From the NCBI GenBank assembly GCA_008011715.2, contig CP136508.1, positions 3,472,001-3,536,000 of the forward strand: a stretch of DNA of 64,000 bases, read 5' to 3'. Below the pieces are notes generated by a model, which was given only the letters and a program-made list of their open reading frames with translations, was not told the origin of the DNA and made no database searches. Below, piece by piece: positions 26,361 to 36,100 of this stretch (position 1 is the first letter of the stretch; each line of letters starts with the position of its first letter). The DNA comes from [Empedobacter] haloabium (GTDB lineage: Bacteria; Pseudomonadota; Gammaproteobacteria; Burkholderiales; Burkholderiaceae_D). Position numbers and translations under genes: made by a program.

Positions 26361-26900
26361 CTACTTGGACAGGTTGACGATCGTCACGCGCCGGTTTTCC
26401 GGCGCCGCCGGGTTGGCATGGTTCATCAGCTCGCGGTCGCCCTTGCCCACCGCGTCGATACGCGCGCTATCGATCTTGCCATTGCCGACCAGGTAGTCGC
26501 GCACCGACTCGGCGCGCGCCTGCGACAGCTTCAAGTTCGATTGCGGCAAGCCGCGCGGGTCGGCATGGCCTTCGATGGCGAAGCGCGCCCCCGCCAGCTT
26601 TTCCGAGGACAGGGCCGCACCGACCACGTCCAGCGACTGGCGGGCCGCGGCCGTCAGCGCCGCCGAGTTGGTCTCGAAAGTAATCAGCAGCGATGCGCTG
26701 GCGGGCTTGGCCGCCTGGCCACCCCGGTCGTCGTCACGCCGCACCCGCAGGCTGCGGGTACGCACTTCCCGCGCCGGCGCCAACGCGTCGACCAGGGCCT
26801 TCTCCGTGACCTGGCCCTCGGTCAGGACCGGCGCTTCCTGCGCCGGCACGGGCCCTGCCGCCAGCAGCAGGCAAGCTACCATCAACATGTTTCGTTTCAT
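26361..26900 (-). CDS. OmpA-family peptidoglycan-binding protein
   Basis: The 179-residue protein has a signal peptide (MKRNMLMVACLLLAAGPVPAQ, cleavage after PAQ or nearby) and a C-terminal OmpA-like domain of about 110 residues. Its marks are ITFETNSAALTAAARQSLDVV, FAIEGHADPRGLPQSNLKLSQARAESV in pieces and NRRVTIVNL. No beta-barrel is present, so it is a soluble periplasmic or peptidoglycan-tethered protein. Its ATG overlaps the stop of the PP2C gene (ATGA), so the two are cotranscribed. The pairing with phosphatase and kinase suggests a part in T6SS sensing or anchoring, but this is context only. Confidence 0.85.
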   Translation of the reverse strand: MKRNMLMVACLLLAAGPVPAQEAPVLTEGQVTEKALVDALAPAREVRTRSLRVRRDDDRGGQAAKPASASLLITFETNSAALTAAARQSLDVVGAALSSEKLAGARFAIEGHADPRGLPQSNLKLSQARAESVRDYLVGNGKIDSARIDAVGKGDRELMNHANPAAPENRRVTIVNLSK

Positions 26901-27676
26901 GTGACACTCCTAGCAGTGGAATAGCGCAGCACTGTCGTGCTCGGATCGGTGCAGGCGACGGCCAGCGCCGAGTAATTGTCCTGGCCAGGACGGCCGCGCG
27001 CCCGTACCAATTGTTCAAGCTGGCGCAACCAGCTGTCCGGATCGCCGGCAGCCGCCAAGCTCCGTTCCATGTCTTCTTCGAGCGTGTATTCCCAGAAACC
27101 ATCCGTGCATAGCAGGAAACGGTCGCCATCGCGCACGTGCAGCGGTGCGCTGATCTGTGGCACCGGCGCCTCGGCTTCGCCCAGCGCACTCAGCAGGGCA
27201 TTCCGGTGCGGCGAGTCACGCAACTGTTCCGGCGTCAAGTAGCCGGCATCGACCATTGCCTGGACGACGCTGTGGTCGCGCGTGCGCAGCAGGATTGCGT
27301 TTGCCCGGAAGCAGTAAAGGCGCGTGTCGCCGACATGGGCCCAGGTGGCTCTGGCATTGTGTGTGTCCACCGCAAGGATGACGAGCGTGGCCCGCATGCT
27401 GGCAAGCTCGGGCCGGCGCTGTTGCTCGGCCAGCAAAGCGTCGTTGGCGGCACGCATGGCGCCGACGACACCCGCTGCGGTCACCAGCGGCGTGCGACGA
27501 AAGCTGTCCAGCGCCGCCTCCACGGCAATCCGCGATGCCACTTCACCGCCCGCATGGCCGCCCAGACCGTCGGAGACGACACCGATCCAGCACCCCGGGC
27601 CGGCCCAGTACCCGCAAGTATCCTCATTGACTGCCCGCCCTCCTGGTTGGGACAGCACGGCAACGCGCAAATCCAT
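26897..27676 (-). CDS. PP2C-type Ser/Thr phosphatase (PppA-like)
   Basis: The 259-residue protein is a PPM/PP2C phosphatase. It has RAVNEDTCGYW near the N-terminus, the metal-binding SDGLGGHAGGEVAS, HVGDTRLYCFR, RDHSVVQ and LCTDGFWEY motifs, and QDNYSALAV near the end, all in the usual order. In T6SS clusters such enzymes (PppA) reverse the kinase-driven phosphorylation of FHA-domain proteins. The gene converges on the kinase gene and overlaps the OmpA-like gene by 4 bp. The start at 27676 gives a complete N-terminal PPM strand; longer frames add a non-family segment. Confidence 0.92.
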   Translation of the reverse strand: MDLRVAVLSQPGGRAVNEDTCGYWAGPGCWIGVVSDGLGGHAGGEVASRIAVEAALDSFRRTPLVTAAGVVGAMRAANDALLAEQQRRPELASMRATLVILAVDTHNARATWAHVGDTRLYCFRANAILLRTRDHSVVQAMVDAGYLTPEQLRDSPHRNALLSALGEAEAPVPQISAPLHVRDGDRFLLCTDGFWEYTLEEDMERSLAAAGDPDSWLRQLEQLVRARGRPGQDNYSALAVACTDPSTTVLRYSTARSVT

Positions 27677-27915
27677 ATGCAACCCCGTAGTCAGGGACGC
27701 CGCACGCGGCGCGCCGCCGCCTGTCCCAGCCACCGCTACCTGTCAAGGCATGGCGCTGGCGAATGACGGGGCGAATAGTCGAATCAGCAAACCAATAATG
27801 GACGAACAGGGGCAGGCAAAGCACCAAAATGCTTGGCCATTCACTGCGGCAACTCATCGGTTGAGCATGCAATATTCATCGGACCGGCAGCAACGATATG
27901 CCATGAACGCATAAA

Positions 27916-27945
27916 GCAACTTCGAACAACTTCGAGCAACTTCGC
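27916..27945. repeat. Three tandem 10-bp repeats (consensus GCAACTTCGA)
   Basis: Three adjacent copies, GCAACTTCGA, ACAACTTCGA and GCAACTTCGC, repeat with exactly one helical turn spacing. This arrangement is usual for cooperative regulator binding, and the site lies 240 bp upstream of the PP2C start and 444 bp upstream of tpsB. A binding function is inferred. Confidence 0.55.
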
Positions 27946-28032
27946 GCACCGGCCATTCCTGTTTCGAATGTGTTTTTTTATTCTAGGTGGGCGCTCGGTG
28001 AAGCGCAAGCAATTCGCATTTGTTGCGAAGGC

Positions 28033-28059
28033 GCCACGCACGGTTATCGTGGCTTTTTT
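28033..28059 (+). terminator. Rho-independent terminator-like hairpin
   Basis: GCCACG and CGTGGC form a 6-bp stem around a 9-nt loop and are followed at once by six T residues on the plus strand. No plus-strand protein gene ends just upstream; the nearest is the kinase at 26333, with convergent genes between. It may therefore end a small RNA or act as an attenuator in a tpsB leader. Confidence 0.45.
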
Positions 28060-28388
28060 GGGACTATACTGTTTTTAACAAACCATGCCGATTGAATGTG
28101 GCAGCGTTATCCAAACGCATTGTCCTTTTATTTATTCCCCTTGATCCGGCGAGCCGTACTGCAAGTGGTTATAACGGACCGACGTTACGGATATTAATCA
28201 AGCATTGCTCCTGGCGTCCGCGGGCTGTGGCTCAAGCATGTGCAGTTGAGTTTCATCATGACCGACAGCGCGTTGCGGGGGAAGATCGACAAACGCCGTC
28301 CAGATCGCGCGTACCGCTCGCGCGCCAGCCTGCAGGCCGCACGGGCTGGCGCGATCGACCATGGCAACCACGGCCCCTTCGAGGAAGA

Positions 28389-30071
28389 ATGATGGTTATC
28401 CGCCTGCGCTCCCTGCTCCTGCCGCTCGCTCACGCCTGCCACGTCGGCCTGCTGCCGGCCCGGATACCGCGGGCCGCCCCGCTGGGTCGCCAGGCTGGCT
28501 GCTGCTGCGTTCTTGCCCTGCAGATGGGCGCCGCTGGTGCGCAGGAGCCCGCGCCGCAGCCAGCGGCGGTGGTGGTCACTTCGGTGGAAGTGCAAGGCAA
28601 CACGCTGCTGCCGCCACCAACGCTGCAGGCACTGACGGCCGGCCTGGCCGGCGGCAGCCGCACCCTGGCCGAACTCAACGCGGTCGCCGCGCGGGTGCAG
28701 GACGCCTATCGCGATGCCGGCTATGGCGGCGTCGTCGCCTACGTGCCAGAACAAGCCGCGCCGGGCGGCCACGTGGTGATCCGCGTCGTCGAAGGCAAGC
28801 TGGCCCAGGTACGCATCACCGGGAACCGCTATTTCGACGCCGCCAACGTGCGTGCCGGCTTGCCCAGCCTGGTGGAAGGCGCCACGCCACGCGTGGCCGA
28901 CGTGGACCGCGACATCCAGCTCAGTAACGACAATCCGGCCAAGAACGTCAAGGTCACCCTGACGGCCGGCGCGCGCCCGGGCGACATCGACGCGGACGTC
29001 AGCGTGACCGAGACCAATCCGCTGCAATACCTGGTCGGCTACAACAACACCGGTAACCACAGCACCGGGCGCCACCGCGTCAGCGTGGGACTCCAGCACG
29101 CCAACTTGTTCGGCCGCGATCACGTCGGCACGCTGCAATATCAAACCTCGCCGGAAGATCCGGGCCGCGTGAAGATCTTCAGCGCCGGCTATCGCGTGCC
29201 GCTGTACCCGTATGCGGCCTCGCTCGACGCGTTCGTCGCCCACTCGAGCGTCAGCAATGGCACCACGATCACGCCAGCCGGCCCGCTGTCCTTCACGGGA
29301 CGCGGCACGGTGGCGGGCTTGCGCGCCAACCGCAACCTCGATCGCATCGGCGAATACGACCACCACGTCACGCTGGGACTGGACTGGCGCAAATACGACG
29401 ACGACTGCGCGATCGGCGACTTCGGCCCGGCCGCATGCGGCTCAGCCGCCGTGGATGTGGCCACGATCCCCCTCGTGCTGGCCTATACCGGCCAGAAGCA
29501 GGGCCCGCAACTGGCTTACGGCCTCAGTGCCGCGCTGTCGGTCAACGCGGGCGGCAGCGCGCGCGCGACGTTCGAAGCGGCGCGCCCGGGTGCCACCCGC
29601 AACTATGCCATCGCGCGCGGCGCCGGCTTCGTCGATCGCGCGTTCGCGGCCGGGTTCTCCGTCAACGCGCGCGCGGACCTGCAATACAGCCCGCACGCGC
29701 TGATCTCCGGCGAGCGCTTCGGCCTTGGTGGCGCAGCCAGCGTGCGCGGCTACGCCGAGCGCGAACTCTCCGGCGATGCCGGCCTGCTGGTCCGCCTCGA
29801 AATCGCACCGAATCCCGTCGAACTTGCGGGCGGCTGGCGCGTACGCCCCTACCTGTTCGTCGATCACGGCCGCATCGTCAACCACCACGACCTGCCCTGC
29901 CGGGGCACCGACCGCACCGCCTGCCAGCTCACCGGCGCCGGTATCGGCGCGCGCGTGGGTCTGGGCCGCAAGGTCAACGCCAGCATCGATCTCGGCCGCG
30001 CACTGGAACGGGGCATCAACACGGCGCCGGGCGACGTGCGCGGCCACGTCGCCCTCAACCTGATTTTTTGA
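28389..30071 (+). CDS. Two-partner secretion transporter TpsB (ShlB/FhaC family)
   Basis: TpsB proteins are outer-membrane barrels with two POTRA domains that export a partner TpsA exoprotein. The product has 560 residues, or 559 from the second ATG at 28392, which has the better spacing to GAGGA. A long N-terminal export signal ends near MGAAGAQ. The POTRA region (about 60-210) includes VTSVEVQGNTLLPPPTLQAL, YGGVVAYVPEQ and HVVIRVVEGKLAQVRITGNRYF. The barrel follows, with the family motif around GERFGLGGAASVRGYAERE (SGERFGLGG..SVRGY) and a C-terminal beta-strand ending in phenylalanine (HVALNLIF). It is separated from tpsA by 48 bp. Assignment is firm. Confidence 0.94.
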   Translation: MMVIRLRSLLLPLAHACHVGLLPARIPRAAPLGRQAGCCCVLALQMGAAGAQEPAPQPAAVVVTSVEVQGNTLLPPPTLQALTAGLAGGSRTLAELNAVAARVQDAYRDAGYGGVVAYVPEQAAPGGHVVIRVVEGKLAQVRITGNRYFDAANVRAGLPSLVEGATPRVADVDRDIQLSNDNPAKNVKVTLTAGARPGDIDADVSVTETNPLQYLVGYNNTGNHSTGRHRVSVGLQHANLFGRDHVGTLQYQTSPEDPGRVKIFSAGYRVPLYPYAASLDAFVAHSSVSNGTTITPAGPLSFTGRGTVAGLRANRNLDRIGEYDHHVTLGLDWRKYDDDCAIGDFGPAACGSAAVDVATIPLVLAYTGQKQGPQLAYGLSAALSVNAGGSARATFEAARPGATRNYAIARGAGFVDRAFAAGFSVNARADLQYSPHALISGERFGLGGAASVRGYAERELSGDAGLLVRLEIAPNPVELAGGWRVRPYLFVDHGRIVNHHDLPCRGTDRTACQLTGAGIGARVGLGRKVNASIDLGRALERGINTAPGDVRGHVALNLIF

Positions 30072-30119
30072 CGGGTCGGCCGCGCGGCAGCGCCGGCCAG
30101 TGCCCTGGGAGAAGCCATC

Positions 30120-33100
30120 ATGAAGCAGTCGTTCGACACGCCGCAGGCCGGCCCCGACCAGGTCGGGGTCCGCGGCGCACGCCTGGCGCTGGCCGCCGCC
30201 ATTGCCGCCGCCTTCGGCGCCACGGCGGCCGATGCATGGGCCCAGCTGCCCGCGGGGGCCACCGTCGTGCATGGCAGCGCCGCTATCGCCACCGACGGCG
30301 GCCGCATGACGGTCACGAACAGCCCAAACGCGGTGCTGAACTGGCGGGCGTTTTCCGTCGGCGCCGGCAACAGCGTGCATTTCGCGCAGCAAAGCGCGGC
30401 AAGCCAGGTCCTGAACCGTGTGGTCGGCAACGACCCTTCCGCCATCCTTGGCGGCCTGTCCTCCAACGGCGGCGTATGGCTCGTCAACCCGCACGGCGTG
30501 CTGTTCGGTGCCAATGCGCGCATCGATGTCGGCGGCCTGGTCGCCTCCAGCCTGCCCTTGTCGAACGAGGACTTCCTGGCGGGCCGGCATCGCTTCGACG
30601 GCGCGGGCGCTCCTGCGGGCCAGGTCCTGAACCAGGGTGACATCCACACCAGCTTTGGCGGGCGCGTATGGCTGATGGGCGACACGGTGCGCAACGACGG
30701 GCTGATCGAAAGTCCCGGCGGCCATATCGTGCTGGCGGCCGGCCGCAGCATCGACCTGGTCGACTCCGGCGTGCCGAACGTGACCGTGCGTGTCACGGCC
30801 CCGGCCAACGCGGCCGTCAACCTCGGCACACTGCTGGCGCACGGCGGCGGCAGCATCGACGTGCACGGCGGCATCGTCAACCAGCAGGGCATCGTGCGCG
30901 CGGACAGCATGGGCCGCGATGCGGCCGGTCGCGTGGTGCTGCAGGCACAAGGTGACGTGCGGCTGGGCGCCGGCGGCGCCACCAGCGCGGACGCCGCGGG
31001 CAGTGGCGCTGGCGGCACGGTGCTGGTGGCATCGGCACGGGGCGCCACACTGGCGCAGGGCGACGTGTCGGCGCGCAGCAGCGGTGGTAAGGGCGGACGC
31101 ATCCACCTGCTGGGACAGCAGGTCGGCGTGTACGGCAACGCGCAGGTCGATGCCTCCGGCGCGACCGGGGGCGGCGAGGTCCTGGCGGGTGGCGACTACC
31201 AGGGCGGCAATGCCGCCGTGCCGCACGCGCAGGCAAGCTATCTGGGGCCCCGCGCGGCGCTCCGCGCCAACGCCACGGCGACGGGCGATGGCGGCAAGGT
31301 CGTGCTGTGGAGCGACCGCGCCACGCGCGCCTTCGGCACCCTCGAAGCGCGCGGTGGACCAGGCGGCGGCAATGGCGGCCTGGTCGAAACCTCGGGACGC
31401 CATCTGGATGCGCGTCCCGAGGCCGTGGACGTGGGGGCCAAGCATGGCAAGGGCGGCACCTGGCTGCTGGACCCGGGCAATATCACGATCGTCGCCGGCG
31501 GCTGCTGCGGCGGCGACAGGACCGCGTTCGACGAGACGTTCATGTTCACCATCGAGTCGAGCGCGGACGACACGGAGATACGAGCGGACGTCATCACGCG
31601 CGCGCTGGCGTCGGACGGCCACGTGATCGTGCGCACCGGCGGCGGCGACGCCACCACGCAGGAGGGCGACATCCGCGTGGCCGCCAACATCGACGCCACG
31701 GGCGCCGCGGCCGGGGCGAAGCTGACGCTGGAGGCGCACAACGATATCATCTTCGACCCGGGCGTGCACATCACGGCCGGCAGCAATCCGCTGGGCGTCA
31801 CGCTGACAGCCGACAGCGACGGCAACCGCCGCGGCGACGTGCTGCTGCAGGCGGGCGCCGGGATCGCCGCCAACGGCGGCGATATCATCATGACGGCCGG
31901 ACCGGATGCCGAGCGGCCGGCAGGGCGCATCGACCTGCAGCGGGCCACGCTCGACGCGGGCGCGGGCGTCATCGGCCTGCGCGGCGGCAGTATCGACATC
32001 GGCGACGGCAGCGAGCTGGCCGGCAGCAGCATCGGCGCTGCCGCCGACACGCTCACCGTTACCGGTTCCAGCCTGACCGCGCGCGATGGCCTGCTCGCGC
32101 TCAGCTCGCGCGACGGCCTTGGCGCCGCGACGGTCGAAGGCTCGACCTTGAGCGCCAGTGCCGCCGAATCGCCGCTGCTGGGCCGGATCATCGTCCAGAA
32201 CGGGCGGCTCGACGTGAATGGCTCGCGCATGACGGCCAGCAATGCGTTCGACCTGTCGGCCACGACAACGAACATCACGGCAGGCAGCACGCTGACGGCG
32301 CCCACGTTCCGGCTGTCCGCCCATGACTTCACCGTCAAGGATGCGACATTGAATGCGGCGGCAGGCGGCCTGGAACTGATCGGCAGCCCTGGCGAGCTAC
32401 CGAGCCGGGCCACGCTGACGAACGCGACCTTGACCGCCGGGCCAGGCGGCGAGATCTGGCTGTGGCGCGACCAGATCGACATCGTCAACTCGAAGTTGAC
32501 CGCCGCGGGCGCACTGCAGCTCAATGCGCCGTCGCTCGACATCTCGGCTGGCAGCCGGCTCACGGGCCGCAGCGTCATGCTCAACAGCGGTGCGCTCGAC
32601 GTCCGCGATAGCGCCCTCGCCGCCACCGCTGGCGGGATCGTGCTGACCGTGGAAGGAGCCGACGGCGCCGGCACGATCGCGCTGCGCGACACCAGCCTCG
32701 ACGCCCGTGCGCCAGCGGGCGCGGACGGCCGGGTGATGTTCATCGACGGCGCCGTGGCACTGACCGATACGAACATCGCGGCGACCGGCCCGCTGACGAT
32801 CAACGCCGACTCCGCGTCGATCGCCAACCCGGGCCGGACCGCCACGCTGCGCGCGGCCGAAATCGACATCGTGGCGCGCACGACTTCGCTGGACCAGGCC
32901 AATCTTGCCGCCGCCACGACAGGCGATGCCATCGTGATCGACACGGCCACGCTGGCAAACCGCGCCAGCGTGCTGTCCACCCCGGCGGGACGCTGGCTGG
33001 TCTACCTGCGCGAAGGCGGCTTCCCCGCCGCCGCCCTGGCCGACCTGCCCTACACCTTCGTGCAGTTCGACGCGGCCGATACGCCTGCCGCGGTCCACGG

Positions 33101-36100
33101 CGCCGGTGCCCACGGCATCATGCTGGCCGACCCGCTCGACCTGCACATCAAGGTGGACGCGGCGCGTCCCTACGACGGCACCACCACCGCGCGCTTCTCG
33201 CGCGTGCTGGCAAGCGATGCCGGGCCGGGCTTCACGGTGCGGACCCGCGTGGACGCCGAGGCCGCGGAAGGCGTCTTCGACAATCGCAATGCCGGCCTGG
33301 ACAAGCCCATCGTTTTCGAGGCCGAGGGCGGCTATTTCGAGGTGCGCGCCCCTGGCGACCGCCCCGTCTACGGCGCCACCCAGTCGTACACAGGCGACAT
33401 CACGCCGAAAGCCATCACCGCTTCCGGCCTGGTGGCCGCGAACAAGGTGTACGACGCGACCCGCACGGCCAGCCTGACGGGGTCGCTCGCCGGCGTCGTC
33501 GAGGGCGACCGCGTCGACCTGGCCGGCGCCACCGGCCTGTTCGACACCAAGGACGTGGGCACCGGCAAGACCGTGAGCTTCTCGGCCGCCACATTGGGCG
33601 GCGCCGACGCGGGCAACTATATCCTGGCCGGCGGCGCGACGACGACGGCGGACATCACGCCACGCACGATCTCGGCGGCCGGCATCACGGCCCTGGACAA
33701 GGTCTATGACGGCACGCGCGTCGCGGCCCTCGCCGGCAACCTGACCGAGGCATTTGCCGGTGACGACCTGACGCTGGCCGCCAGCGGAAGCTTCGCCGAC
33801 AAGAACGTGGGCGCCGGCAAGACCGTTACCGTCAGCGGGGGCACGCTGGCCGGCGCGGACGCCCACAACTATCTGCTCGCGGGCGAGTACGTGACCCGGG
33901 CCAGCATCACGGCGCGGCCCATCGCGCCGGCCGGGATCATCGCCCTCGACAAGGTGTACGACGCCACCCGCACCGCCACGCTGGCGGGAGCGCTGGCCGA
34001 GACGATCCCCGGCGACGTGCTGTTCCTGACCGGCGCCACCGGACTGTTCGACAACAAGAACGCGGGCACCAACAAGCTCGTCACGATCAGCGGCGGCACG
34101 CTGACAGGCGCCGACCGCGGCAATTACATCCTGGTGCCCGACTACACCACCCGCGCGTCCATCGCGCGGCGCCCCATCGGCGCGACCGGCTTGAGCGCGG
34201 CGGACAAGGTGTACGACGGCACGCGCACCGCCACGCTGAGTGGCACCTTGGCCGAGGCGCTGCCGGGCGACCGCGTCAGCCTTGCTGGCGCCACCGGCCT
34301 GTTCGACACCAAAGACGCCGGGACGGGCAAAACCGTCACGATCGCCTCGGCCACGCTGGCCGGCCCGGACGGGGGCAACTATGTGGTGGCCGACGACGCC
34401 AGGACGACGGCCAGCATCACGCCCCGGCCGATCTCGGCGGCCGGTATCACGGCGGCCGATAAAGTCTACGATGCCAGCCGCACCGCCACGCTGGGTGGCG
34501 CGCTGGCGGATGCCCTGGCGGGCGACGACGTCGTACTGGCCGGTGCCTCGGCCCTGTTCGACGACAAGAACGTGGGCGTGGCGAAGCCGGTCACCATTTC
34601 CGGCGGTACCCTGGGCGGGCGTGACGCCGGCAACTACCGGCTGGCCAGCGCCTACACCACGACGGCGAGCATCACGCCGCTGGCGATCAGCGCCAACGGC
34701 ATCACCGCGCTCGACAAGGTCTACGACGGCACCCGCGGCGCCACGCTGGCGGGCACCCTGGCGGACACGCTTCCGGGCGACGCGCTCGCCCTCGCGGGCG
34801 CCACCGGCGAGTTCGACACGAAAGCGGCCGGCGCCGGCAAGGTCGTGACGGTGAGGGGCGGCGTGCTGACCGGTGCCGATGCGGGCAACTACACGCTGGC
34901 GGGCAGCCACACGACGACGGCGGCGATTACGCGCCGGCCCATCGACGCGGTCGGCATCACGGCGGCGGACAAGGTGTACGACGGCAATCGCGACGCCACG
35001 TTGTCCGGCTCGTTGTCCGGTGTGCTGGATGGCGACGTGCTGGCGCTGGCCGGAGCGACCGGCCAGTTCGACAGCAAGAACGTGGGCACGGGCAAGGTCG
35101 TCGCCATCACGGGCGGCACCCTGACGGGGCCGGACGCGGCCAACTACATCCTGACCGAAGGTGCCACGGCGCGAGCCGCCATCACGCCGCGCCCGGTGAA
35201 CCTTGCCATCAGCGGTCCGGTCGTGAAGGAATACGATGCCGGCAGCAGCGCCAGCCTGGGCGCCGGCCAGTACGTGCTGAACGGGGCCATCGCGGGCGAC
35301 GCCGTCGGCGTCACCGGTCCGACCCAGGGCAGCTACGACAGCGCCAACGTGGGCCAAGGAAAAACCGTCAGTGTCACGGGCGTGTTCCAGATCTCGGGGG
35401 GCGATGCACTGAACTACCGGGTCGGCACCGTCGACCTGACCGCGGCAAGCAATGTGGTGAGCGCCACCGCCGTGGGCAACAGCGGCGCCATCACGCCGGC
35501 GACGCTGTTCTATACGGCCGCCCCGGTGCTGCGCGAACCCGGCGTGCCCGTCGATGGGCTGTCCGGCACCGTGACCGGTTTCAAGGGCGCGGACACGCTG
35601 GCCTCGGCCACCACCGGCGTGCTGGTCTGGCGCAGCACCGCGCCGACACCCACCCAGCCCGGCGTCTACCCCATCATCGGCGCCGGCCTGTCCGCCCTCA
35701 ACTACGTGCTGGTGCAAGCACCGGGCAACGACGCGGCTCTGGAGGTCACCGTTGGCAACGCTCCCGCCAGCGCGCCGCAACAGGCACAGGTGGGCAGCGT
35801 GGCCGCGATCGCCTCCGCGCTGAACGGGGCGCTGCCGGCGCCCGACCAGCGGCCAGCCACGGGCGGCCTGCTCGACATTTCCAACCCGGCCGTCGGCCGC
35901 ACCTATGGTGCCGTGCGCATCGGCGCCATGTCGCAGGATGAACTGGGCCAGCTGATCGCACAGCGCCGCAACTTCAAGCGCAAGCTGTTTGCCGATGCGG
36001 TCTACAAGCTCGAGCTGGACCCCAGCCTGGCCGACGTGCAGCCGTGCGCGACGGTGATCGAGTCGGCATCGGGTGCCTGCCGTCTGACGCCGAACCAGCT

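Larger units (their letters stand above)
27677..28388. promoter_or_regulatory. Intergenic region upstream of the PP2C and two-partner secretion genes
   Basis: This 712-bp non-coding stretch is AT-richer than its neighbours. It holds a three-copy 10-bp direct repeat at 27916-27945, a hairpin followed by a T-run at 28033-28059, and a TATACT hexamer at about 28065-28070 that could be a -10 element for the downstream tpsB gene. A long in-frame extension of tpsB into this region (from 28020) lacks any family similarity and is preceded by no ribosome site. An unannotated small RNA on the plus strand ending at the hairpin is possible. Confidence 0.5.

Noticed and set aside
33417..35454. The regular repeats as a CRISPR array.
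   Set aside because: The 255-bp units are coding, in frame and diverged, with no short identical repeats or spacers.
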